Source: Lota lota (Eukaryota; Chordata; Actinopteri; Gadiformes; Lotidae). Taken from it: a DNA stretch of 64,000 nt. The position numbers and the translations under genes are program-made. The stretch lies in contig JACYXH010000748.1 in NCBI GenBank assembly GCA_026745465.1, positions 62,001 to 126,000 of the forward strand, given 5' to 3'. The notes under the pieces were generated by a model, which did not search any database, was not told the DNA's origin, and was given only the letters and a program-made list of their open reading frames with translations. Below, one piece after another: positions 44,720-55,600 of the stretch (position 1 is its first letter; every line of letters starts with the position of its first letter).

Positions 44720-44773
44720 GGCATCGCTTCGAGCCCCCCCAGGGGGGCACGCCCCACTCTTTGAGAAAGACTG
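44720..44773 (-). mobile_element. hAT terminal inverted repeat
   Basis: On the minus strand, CAGTCTTTCTCAAAGAGTGG and a GC-rich subterminal part match the usual look of ends of ZBED-type hAT elements. It lies upstream of the transposase start. No convincing partner was found at the other side of the gene. Confidence 0.5.
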
Positions 44774-44785
44774 GGCTAGAGCGAG

Positions 44786-45480
44786 GTGACGTCATCACGC
44801 TCTAGCAGGGCTCAACAGAAGTCAAGGAGACCAAAAACTAAAAGTGTTGAATCTTAACAAGTATAAATTATATTGAAAATCCGTTTAAAGATCAAAGTGT
44901 GTTGATTGAACTGTTTGAACAAAGATTAAAGGTAAAAAATTTGCAGAGATGCAAAGTCTGAATCAGTTGAAGTCTCAGAGAATGGACATTGACTTATAAA
45001 AATGTTATTTTAAAGGTTAAATAATAAACAAATGTAATGATAGCAAGTGATTCCAATCAAAGCTGAACATATTTAAGGTCCCAAAATCTGTTGAGAATAA
45101 TAAAGAATAATAATATAGCTTAATAATAACAATAACATGTAGTAGGGCTGCACCATATATGGTTTCAGCATTGTCATTGTGATGTGCTAATGCACAATAG
45201 TCACATGGCAGGACCATGCGATCTCTGACTGTTTCACTGCTAGATGCAAAAGGAAAACTCACAGTTCTCATTTTCCATGACTAATCTAGAAGGAGGCCTG
45301 TCTTCTAAACAAAGGATATGCACTATTGCTTCTAAGAAAACATAGCAGACTAGTCCACTATAGTACCTATCATATTATATATTTGTTGTCACTCTACGTT
45401 GTTGTTTGTTCTAGTGGATGGAAAGCAAAATAGGATAGAAGTAGGATCTAGAAATCGTACAATTCCTGAAGAAAATGTAC
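44786..45480. other. No gene seen
   Basis: AT-rich sequence. Near 45143 a stretch agtagggctgcaccatatat resembles the end of another hAT-derived MITE, but no second end was found. Confidence 0.5.
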
Positions 45481-45965
45481 TTGCTCTGCCATTACATGCT
45501 TATGTGTGTGTATATTCATATGTTTGTTTATGTATGTATATGTATGTGTAGGTATGTTTACGTGTATGTATGTAGGTATGTTTATGTATATGTAGGCATG
45601 TTTATGTATGTGTACATAAGCTTATGTATATTTACATATGTATGAGTGTGTACACATATGTAAATGTATTTATGAATATGTATGTATTTTTTTATGTGTA
45701 TGTATGTTTGTGTATGTATCAGTGTGTATGCGTATGTATACTATGTATGTGTACGTATTTATACATAAGTTTACATATGTATGAGTATGTATACATATGT
45801 ACGTATGAATATGTATGTATGATCATGTATACGTATGCTTAGCTATGTGTATGTTTGTATACGTATGTATGTGTACTTATGTTTGTGTGTGTACTTATGT
45901 ATATGTATGTGTACTTATTTTTACATATGTGTGTGTACTTACGTATACGTATATGCCTGATTATG
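45480..45965 (+). repeat. TATG/TGTATG-rich degenerate repeat
   Basis: Low-complexity tatgtatgtgtatg repeats. They continue beyond the solo LTR at 46561-46965. Confidence 0.9.
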
Positions 45966-46560
45966 TGTTAAGGTTACGGAACTAGGACCCAAACGCAAGA
46001 CACGGAGACGAGAAGGGAGCGGGTTGAAAGGGGATTTATTTGCAAAAGTACAGGCAAGGACAAGGCAGGCGGGTAGTCGAGCAGGCAGTAGGCAGGCGGG
46101 GAGTCAGGCAGGCAGAGGGACGTAGGCAGGCGGGTAGTCGAGCAGGCAGTAGGCAGGCGGGGAGTCAGGCAGGCAGAGGGACGTAGGCAGGCGGGTAGTC
46201 GAGCAGGCGAGGTTCAGCAACAAGGAAGGCAGGCAGGCACTAGGCAACAGGAACGGGAGCAAGAACAGGAACGGGAGCGGAACCCGTTATGGGAACAGGA
46301 ACGGGAGCGGAACCCGTTAACAGGAACAGGAAGTCTAAAAGGCGGGGACGTAGTTACCATGAGAGGTTACACAAACTAACTAACGAACTAGCACTGGCTC
46401 TGTGGGGAGCCAGTGCTTTAGTACTGTGGAGGGTGATTGGCTGATTGCCGGCAGGTGTGGACAGGAGTGCACGTGGTTAATTAGTGACAGGGAGGTAAAC
46501 ATAGGCATGTGGTGAAATGGTAGCCAGCGCCACTAGGTGGTGGCAGAGGGCCACGTTACA
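45966..46560 (+). mobile_element. Solo LTR, 595 bp, with perfect 5-bp target duplication
   Basis: It begins TGTTAAGG and ends CACGTTACA; the flanking 5-bp repeat TTATG is exact (45961-45965 and 46561-46565). Inside is a partial tandem duplication of a 60-bp G/C-rich unit (aggcaggcggggagtcaggc) near 46063-46200. No internal genes are attached. Confidence 0.85.
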
Positions 46561-46965
46561 TTATGTATACGTTTGTTTAGCTATGTGTATGTTTGTATAT
46601 GTATGTATGTGTACTTATGTTTATATATGTTTTTGTACATATGCATGTATGTATGTATGTATGTATGTATGTATGTATGAGTATGCATATGTATGTATAA
46701 TAGGTATGTGTACATGGACTTATGTATGTGTATGTGTATATGTTTGTGTAGGTATGTATGTGTATGTATGAGTACATGTCTATGTATATATAGTATGTAC
46801 GTGTATGTATGAGTACATGTCTATGTATATATAGTATGTACGTGTATGTATGAGTACATGTCTATGTATATATAGTATGTACGTGTATGTATGAGTACAT
46901 GTCTATGTATATATAGTATGTATGTGTATGTATGAGTACATGTCTATGTATATATAGTATGTATG
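46561..46965 (+). repeat. TATG repeats and the ~41-bp minisatellite
   Basis: TATG repeats continue from before the LTR and turn into the minisatellite also seen before the first B30.2 exon (tgagtacatgtctatgtata). The non-repeat block 46968-47065 matches 30128-30230. Confidence 0.85.
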
Positions 46966-47512
46966 AACCAGTTCTATGGCTCCAACAGTTAATTTCCAGC
47001 CTGTATGTGAGCTCAGCTTGTTCAGTCTGTTGTTCACACAGGTGTCCCTTTGAAGGTTGAGTGCAATGTATGTGTATTGGGAAATCCAAAAGTTTAATAT
47101 CTTGAAAGGTATTACAAGTATTGCTTAGATATCATCGTGCTGAACGTTTTGATGTATATGTGTATATAGTGTACATATTGAGGGAGTTAATGCAGTTCAT
47201 ACATTTTCCTTGGTTTAAATGTTTTGACTGGGACAGCCACTCACACACACATGGGATTTGCTGTTAAGTTTTACTTTAATTATCTTAAAAACAATATGCA
47301 CTACTATTTCTAAAGCTATAGCACACTAGTCCACTATACTACCTGTCATAAGATATTATTTTGTCTTTCCAAGTTAGTTTGTAGAGTAGAGGGCACGTGG
47401 TAAAGGACAGGAATAAGAAGTATGCAAGAGAACAGTACTAGTGATGATGATGATGATGATGATGATAATGAAGAATGGTTCAGCAGCTAATCATGTCTTG
47501 TTCTCCCGTCAG

Positions 47513-48063
47513 ATGCCTGTGAACTCACACTGGACCCAAACACAGCCCACAGACGACTCTCTCTGTCTGAGGACAACAGAAAGGGGACGCTGGTTGGAGA
47601 GGACCAGTCGTATCATGATCACCCAGAGAGATTTGACTACTGGTACCAGGTGTTGTGTAGAGAGGGTCTGACTGGCCGCTGTTACTGGGAGGTAGAGAGG
47701 GAAGGACTTGCTGAGATAGGAGTGACATACAGAGGAAACACAAGGAGGGGAGAGGGTGGTGACAGCAGCCTTGGAATGAACAACAAGTCCTGGAGTCTTT
47801 ATTGTGATGATGATGGTTACACTGCCTGGTACAACGGTAGTAGTACAGTCAAATGTCTCCCCCCCCCTGGCTCTAACAGAGTAGGAGTGTATCTGGACCG
47901 GCCTGCTGGCACTCTGTCCTTCTACAGAGTGTCCCCAGATGTAGGAGGGTCCTCAGACACACTGACACACATCCACACCTTCCAGTCCACCTTCACCAAG
48001 GAGGACCTCCTCCCTGGGTTTGGGTTAGGGGATGATGCCTCAGTGTCTCTGTGTCGGTTGTAG
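47513..48063 (+). CDS. Second B30.2 (PRY-SPRY) exon
   Basis: A 551-nt terminal exon after the acceptor gttctcccgtcag, equal in length to the NLR B30.2 exon and highly similar to it. It starts in phase 1 (ACELTLDPNTAH), contains DNRKGTLVGEDQSY, CYWEVEREGLAEIGVTYRGN, LYCDDDGYTAWYNG and the end SVSLCRL, and is intact to the stop. B30.2 domains bind ligands in TRIM and NLR proteins. It has no LRR exons before it, so it could be the last exon of the TRIM-like gene at 38.7 kb (phases fit, intron about 7 kb), or an orphan left by the duplication of the NLR 3' end. Confidence 0.75.
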
Positions 48064-48089
48064 AAAAAAAAGAAAACGCGCACGCGGCG

Positions 48090-48470
48090 ATGCACACACA
48101 CACACACACACATAGTAGACACACACACACACATAGTAGACACACACACAGTACAAACACACATAGTACACACACACACACATAGTACACACACACACAT
48201 AGTACACATACACATAGTAAACACACTACAAACATACATAGTACACACAAACAGTACACACACACATAGTACACACACAAACAATACACACACACACATA
48301 GTACACACAGAGTAAACACACACATGGTACACACACATAGTACACACACACACACTACACACACACACACATAGTACACACACAATACACACACACATAC
48401 ATAAATACAAACACACACATAGTACACACATAGTATACACAGTACACACACATACACACATAAATACACG
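48090..48470 (+). repeat. CA-rich degenerate microsatellite
   Basis: Counterpart of the tract at 31256-31815, right after the second B30.2 exon. Valine/cysteine frames on the other strand are artefacts. Confidence 0.95.
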
Positions 48471-49115
48471 CAGAGGTTATATTTACTCTTTCATTTACTT
48501 CAGTAACTTTTTGAATAGATTACTTTTAAGAGTCGTTTTAATGTCGTTTTTTAAAACTCTTACTCAAGTCTGTTTAAGAGAGAGAGAGTGGTTTCTTGTG
48601 GCTGTATTTGCCTTCATTCATGTTATTTTGTAAAGATGTAATGTGTTATTGTGTGTTGTTTTATTTGAAGGGATACATGCTATTTTACATGTTGTTAATG
48701 TCTATTGGACAAGCATATACAATGTAATATTTGTCTATTTACGTTTATCTTGCTCTGCTTATTACAACAATAAATAATTTGGTATGAAGTAACTCAGTAC
48801 TTGAGTAGTCTTTTCACTAGATTCTTTCTTACTCTTCCTGAAGTCATTATCTGATGAATACTTTTACTTCTACTTGAGTTATTGTTACTTTAAATATATA
48901 CTTGTTATATATAAAAGTAGGCTGGTTATAGGAGGTTATTGACAGTGGTCATTATTCTCTATAATTTTATTACCTACAATTCTTATCATTACCAATATAA
49001 ACCCTTATCTTGTTCCGTCTTAGTATGTCTTGTATGATCTTAAACTTAGTAACCTATGCTCTTTAGCCAACGTTACTAGAATAATCACATAATGCAGAAA
49101 GAAAACCGTTCCACG
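48471..49115. other. Duplicated 3' flank of the B30.2 block
   Basis: Matches 31830-32450. The similarity ends at about 49110 (cataatgcagaaagaaaacc), where unrelated GC-rich sequence begins in this copy. Confidence 0.8.
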
Positions 49116-49119
49116 CTGC

Positions 49120-49674
49120 TCTGAACTCCGGTCCGGTTCTTTCCGGGATGTCTACGGGCCCCTTCGGAGGCCCCGTGACGTCACAACGTCAGCTCCATCT
49201 GGGGAGCGGTTATTGTTGGGGTCCGAGAAGGTTCATGAAGCTTCTCGGACACTTGTAGGATAAGGCCACGGTGTGTGGTGCGTTTCATATCCAACATCGC
49301 TCATGATGACGCTCCCACTCAGCGATGGTAAAAAAAGAGCATCACAAAGTGGCCGTGGGTCGTAACCATGGGGATAACCCGCCCTCCCCCTCTCCCTCCC
49401 TCCCCCTACCCCCCGCTGAGTGTTCTCAGCCCAAATCGTACTGTGGTGAACAGAGTCTACTTCCGGGTCGGACGAGGTGAACGACTAATGCGACACACCT
49501 GGTTCATACGGCGAGAGGGGGCGTGGCCTGTGGGGGCGTGGTCCGTGGGGGCGTGGCCCGTGGGGGCGGAGAGACAGTTCACTCAGCGTCAACACGACGC
49601 TCCGCGCGGTGCGGAGGCTGACTGGACTGCGGAGGCTGACGGAGCGGAAGGCTCCAGACTCTTCACGAGGGAAC
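49120..49674 (+). promoter_or_regulatory. GC-box promoter of an unidentified gene
   Basis: Features in order: a CRE-type TGACGTCA at about 49178, pyrimidine-rich tract, and four near-identical tandem GC/CACCC-type boxes (gggggcgtggcc at about 49518-49570). A CpG-rich leader follows to an ATG at 49675. No TATA box was seen. Confidence 0.55.
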
Positions 49675-49760
49675 ATGGACAGCGAGCGGTGCGAGCGGAA
49701 GTGCCGTGTGTCCGGACCCGTACAGCTCACGGCTCCTCCCTCCTCGAGGGACACTCCCAG
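49675..49760 (+). CDS. Candidate first coding exon, unknown gene
   Basis: After aaca at 49671 an ATG opens an 86-nt frame coding MDSERCERKCRVSGPVQLTA plus a proline-rich end, closing at a donor (cccag/gtgaag) in phase 2. It sits directly behind the GC-box promoter. Later exons were not identified in the window, although the next recognisable gene lies on the other strand. It does not resemble a family I know. Confidence 0.4.
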
Positions 49761-49792
49761 GTGAAGTGCTCTCCTGCCCATACAGACTCGTG

Positions 49793-49803
49793 TGTGTGTG
49801 TTT

Positions 49804-49858
<55 letters not shown>
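49793..49858 (+). repeat. (GT)n microsatellite
   Basis: About 60 bp of GT repeats behind the candidate exon. Confidence 0.95.
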
Positions 49859-49859
<1 letters not shown>

Positions 49860-51324
49860 TGCATCAATACAAACATGATTATTAGAAAATGATGTTCACC
49901 ACATGATCACCATGATATAAACAAACAAATAAACAAAGTGCAACCATCAACACAGCAGTCCTATACAAATAGGCTTCATAACTGTAGGCCTATAATAGAG
50001 CTGACTAAATATATGAACACAGTTGTTTCCAGGCCTACAGTTTGTTAAATGCCAACACTGCTGTATTATGCAGTTATGTCTGTTTCATTCAACTCTAGCT
50101 AGTAACGTGGAGAATGAAACTATAAGCCTGCATGAATCATTTAAACGTCTTGAGAATATTAAACCAATTGATTTGATATGAGGTCCGTTCTGAAACACTT
50201 GAAAAAGGTGCACTGTAGCACCATCTACTGGTTATATGACGTCAGTGCAACTGGCTGACCTGAAAAACATTTGACCTGATTTCATGTCCCTCTCATACGA
50301 GTGATACTCACAAATATAGAGTAGGCCTACACTACATAACACAATATTAGGATTGGCTCCACAATGTTCAAAACAATAACATTAAAGTCCCTGTTTACAA
50401 AAATCCAAACAGGTAAAAGTGTTCATGAATTCAACGTTGACGTTGATATTAGTCACCCATCAATGATTGATGAAGAAAATATGCTAATTAATATGGTAAT
50501 TTTGAGTGGACATGGCAGTAATTTGGTTAGAGCAGTTTGATTGACACCTTAAGGAACCAACCGGGTCTAACCACTGGGCCTTCATCATTCTATAATATAC
50601 TACATATATACTATAATACATTCTACATTGTTCATGACAGTATTTTAAAATACAATTCATTGCAAACAAACGCAGTTTGATTGAAAACACATTCAGCTAA
50701 AAGGAACATCAAAACACAATAAGATTAGGTCCAATAACACATACAACTAAAAGGAACATCAAAACACAATAAGATTAGGTCCAATAACACATGTAGCCAA
50801 AAGGACTTACAGTTTCAGTACTATATCGTCAGAGCATCCAAAAGTGCCTATCAGACATAACAAAAAAACATATCACGGTTAATCAGTACTAGTCACCTGA
50901 CACGGTCCCACTACCCAAACACATATTCAGATCCCATAGTTCCCACAGTGTGACTTCACTACACACATCACTTTTACTGTTATTGTAATGACACGTAGTC
51001 GTGCTCACATTATGACCACATTTTATTCTCTCTCCACAGGTATATGGTTCTTATACTATCTTCCATAAAAGAGAAGCAGTATTGTTATCTTTATGAGATT
51101 GCCATGGTTATTCTACTACCGCTCTGTCTTGATTTAATACATTGTTACTGGGAATTCATTGTTTTGGTTTTGATTCGATTTTCGGATAACAAAACATAGC
51201 ATAATGGTATTTGGTCAATGTAGTAAAGGTTCAAATGTATTCCTTGGATGGGGAGACCATAAAACTGGTGTAGAAATTTAGAATTTAGAATTCAATCTGA
51301 AAAATGTATCTGTAGCAATGTCGG
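49859..51324. other. No gene seen; one 52-bp tandem duplication
   Basis: AT-rich sequence without recognisable coding exons. At about 50693-50795 a 52-bp unit (ctaaaaggaacatcaaaaca, caataagattaggtccaata, acacat) is present twice in tandem. Confidence 0.6.
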
Positions 51325-51907
51325 TGTCTACACACCACCTAGGTGGCTTTTCTAGGCTTCTCCAGACACAAGAACACAGGATGCTAATGTTGAAAGCCGG
51401 TTTATTGAAGAGGTTGCAGACAATGAGACATGAAGACAGTGGTCCATGTTGCCATGTAGGACATCTCCCTGAGTGTGTGTGGTGATGGCTGGTTTAACCT
51501 GTGCACACTGATTACTCAATGTACAACAGGTGTGCAGCCTCACCCAGCCCCAGAGTCCAATCAGTCTGACACGGGCCAGTTGAGGCTGCTTCAACCAGCC
51601 ATCGACCACACCCACTCCACAAACCCCCAACACCAAAGTGAGGCTGGGGAGAATCCCCAGCCGATGCCTACTTTCCCCCCACTAACAACCACTAACCCAC
51701 ACTCCATTAAACAAAATACATAAACCTGACACTGACCAGGGTTACCGTACCCAACTAAAACAACGCACTCTTTACCATACCTAAAATAATAAATTACAAT
51801 AGAACCATTGTCCCCACACCTGCCCGGTGTGACCCACCAACCCACCTCCCCCCTCCATCCTGGAGACAAGAGGCCTGGGCTGCTGCCTTGACTGCCCATG
51901 TGTTACA
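51325..51907 (-). mobile_element. Probable solo LTR (LTR-B), 583 bp
   Basis: On the minus strand it starts TGTAACACATGG (51907 downward) and ends GGTGTGTAGACA (51325). It has an aataaa signal (about 51397 on this strand) shortly before the end and carries, in the middle, the GGCTGGTT...AACCAGCC module found at 8551-8675 and 18923-19047. A clear target duplication was not visible. Confidence 0.6.
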
Positions 51908-52640
51908 GGGCTGTCTGGATGGGCTAACTACAGCGGGCAAAATTATGTCATTTATTTATACAGTCAAATGATTGGTCTTCGGGTCAGTAATATTAGGATG
52001 ACACTAGCAAACAAAGATTAGCTATGTTACTTTTATATGCAAAATAAAAGACAAACTAGCACATTCACATCTGGAAAAGGAGTTTTAACATTATTAAAAC
52101 ACATATACACACACTAATTATATTTATACACACTACTGATATATATATATAAATGTGTGTGTATCTAAATATTGACTGGAAAACACGTGTTACACTCCAC
52201 ACAGTCTCAAATGGCGTATCTCTGTGTTTGAACTGCTTTGCACATCCGAATCAATAAATACACCTTATCAGAATTTAAGATAAAATCTTACAGTCTGGAT
52301 ATAATTTCCAAATCAGCTAAGCCAGACAGAGATATAAAAGCCAACAGATACTTGATTTAGTCTGTTGAAACCATCTTGAACTCAAAATCTCCTCATTTCA
52401 GATCAAAGGATTGATGCATGACACAACTACATCTGCTCATAAAGAAGTTCACTGATTATAAACTAAAGTAAATGTATTCTATATGCTATTCTAGCACAAC
52501 ATTTGGCCTGTCATAAAGCCCATAATGACGGAATGTAGAACTAGCTAGCTACCTCAGACACACTCTGAGCTACAGCATTCAGAAACTTCACTACTCAGGT
52601 CTTCTTCAGAATCAGCAGCTATGTTCCCCAGTGAGGCCAA
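51908..52640. other. Outer part of the lectin-region inverted arm
   Basis: From about 52306 onward the sequence is the inverted partner of 63700-64000; the arm therefore continues beyond the right end of the window. No coding exon was seen before the last lectin exon at 52641. Confidence 0.7.
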
Positions 52641-55600
52641 TTAGGTGCAGCGAATTTGATTCTCTCTTGTGGAAGTATAGAAGCGCAACTTGTTCACTCC
52701 TTCTGTCTGACCTGCGGAAATACAAATATAAGAAGGTTAATGAAAGTGACGTAAAAGACCTAGAGTTTTTTTTCCTTCATTCACACTCCTAGGTTGAGCG
52801 TAGTACTAACAAGGATATTTATTTTCCCAAACAGGAAGCTTGAAACTCTTATTGTTTCAAGCTGTTTGTAAATGTGATAAAGTTGACTGAAAAAGGATAT
52901 TCTTCATGAAGATCTTATCTGAGACTCCCTTGTGCAGGTAGCACATGCAAGCTGGTGCATGTCTTTACAGAAGGTTAAGCATATTTGGCTTTATAAGGAC
53001 CTGGTAATGGCTCTATAGGCTGGACACCAACCTGTAAAGCAGATGAAGTTAAGATGTTCTTCACAAGAGCGTGGCCTCCATGTGGAAGGTTCCACACTGG
53101 ACACGCCCCCACAGGGGCTGGAATGTTGTGAGCCTTCGTCCCATTGGCTGAAGTCCATCGGCTCACCGGACATCCAAAACCAGGAGCTTCCTGAAAGTGA
53201 CCTACCAACATTGAAAGAGATTAAAGAGTTACATGAGTGGAAGGAAGAATAATGTGGCCAAATATTTAGCTTTTGTTATTTTCATAGCATTTTTGATAAG
53301 ACAAAGTGATAGACGGACAGATGATCATAAGGACAGACTTGACTGCCTGATAGACACTAAGGTCTGGCCAGTACCTGCGCAGGCCCACCCAGAGGTGGCT
53401 GGTTAGTGGGAAGGGGGCGCGAGCCACCAGCTCATCAATCATCTCCTGGTCTTCTGGGCCCATGAGGCTCAGCAGGTCCCAGTGAGAGTCTCTGCAGTAG
53501 AGCAGGGCGTCTGACCAGCACAGCCGTGTCCCCACCAGTGTGATGTTCCTCCCCATCTCCTGAATGCTCATGGAGGGTGCAGCGAGCTCTGTGGTAATAA
53601 TTGACAGTGTGTTGTTGAGGGAGTTTTACTTTCAGCACTGTAAGTCTAGTAGAGCTATGAATCTTCATCTATAATCCCATTCAAAATAGTCTAGCCTACT
53701 ATTAATATTTACTATGTACCTATACACCGTATATACAGTCTTTTGCATTGCAAATGCCACTATCAGCATGTAGTTGTTAAACGTTCTGTCCACTAGAGGA
53801 CATTCTACCAATTTACATTTATTTAAATATTTTATTAAATATATTTAAGTAAATATTAATATTAGCAACAAAATCACGACTCACGTTGTTTTACATTTAA
53901 TGTGATTGTTCGTTTCACACAACAATAAAATAATAAGTCATTGAGTTGAATGGGAGTGAACACATACAAAGTGATTTCCCTTTTGCAAAAGGCAACATAC
54001 AATTGATTCACACCAAGGTCTAATTTGTACGGCTCTAGCCAGGGAAGAAATATGCTAAACCAATCATATTTCGCTGTCTTTGTCAAAGTCACCATTCAAA
54101 CTATACAAGTTGGAGGAGGTAATAGCCTATTGATGTTTCTCCACACAGTGTTCTTACTGCATCCATAATGGTAAACTACAATCATAGACCTATAATTATC
54201 ACTATCTGTTATATGTATTGATCATTCATCTCGATAGCAGTAGGCGCTACAAGCGAATGTTTAATTCCACCTCGGTACGTGAATTTAGGTTGCTTTTGAT
54301 AACATGAAGGTGTGCCGTTGTATCGCAACAGTTTAGTTTTGGATATCAACTTTCTACGAAAGAGTGACAACTCTATCTTAGTTATTGAACAGGGAAACAA
54401 TTGTCTCTAAAACATGGCTGTATTCAAGAATGCACACCCACTTATCATCCACAAACAGCTATTCACTACACTATTTTACACTTGGGTTAAAGTCAAACTC
54501 CAGTGTGATTGAATCCTCTAAATACATAGGATTTTTTGGTGAAAGGACTGAGCATAAGCTCGTCTTTACTAAGCTATACAGGTTGAGGGTTGAATCCGTC
54601 TTTACATCCGTCTTTATGCAGCATATTCACACCGCGCCTGATGTAAATAGTTTGTAACTTAAGTGAAAACGTCATTGTCAGGCGTCAAGTGACAAAAGCA
54701 TTTTGTTTTCTAACATGCGGGTAGGCATAGGCGAGGACAAGATTTGCTTACGCTAACACAAAAATACACATTAAACTAGTAAAATACACATTCAACTAGT
54801 AATTTCAGCATTTGATTAGTATTCATCTTTTAGTATTTGATTTATATTCAACTCCCGTAATTCGTTCCAACAGCCCTTCCACACACCTTATTTTGAAACT
54901 AATCAATTTCAGAAAGAATAATTAGCGGCAAAAAATTAATCACCAATCAATGTGTGATGTTTTTTAACATTTTAAGGGCAAACCAACACCTTCAGACACT
55001 TGGCAGTTCTTTCTCTCAAAAAGGAACCGTCACAGTCTTATCTCATTACACTCAACTGATGTGAAGGGCTATGAGGTTTCTTGGACCATACAGAAAACAA
55101 CTTACTTTGATACTTCACTCTGAAATATCACAATACAGAACAGTCATGTAGATCAGTGGTGCCAACCTTTGACTTTAGGTGGACCACTAAATTGTCATTC
55201 AGACCTTTCGTGGACCACCTCAGATGCAAACGTTAGAAAAAAGATAAATACTAATGCAGTGGCTGACCAAAGAGTGCCGGTAAACCCTTTATACACAAGT
55301 ATTACTGCAAGAAGGCCATGGCCAGTGGGAAACAGTGGAAAGAAGAAGTCAGCAACACTGCTTTTGCTCCCTTTTATGTATATTCAGAAAACCCAAATTA
55401 ACACAAAGCATCAATGGAAAACCTTAAAATACAAAAATTTGAAAAGCACCTCTTTAAAATATGAATAAAAAAGATAATACTTTATTTAATATATTATTGT
55501 ATTTGAAATTATCTATATTAATTTTTATATTATTGTACGTTACACTATTTTAAGAATAAAATCCCATGTACCGCCTGCATTACCCTCATGTACCACCAGT

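Noticed and set aside
47922..48469. Long minus-strand frames rich in Cys and Val
   Set aside because: Same artefact over the CA-rich tract behind the second B30.2 exon.
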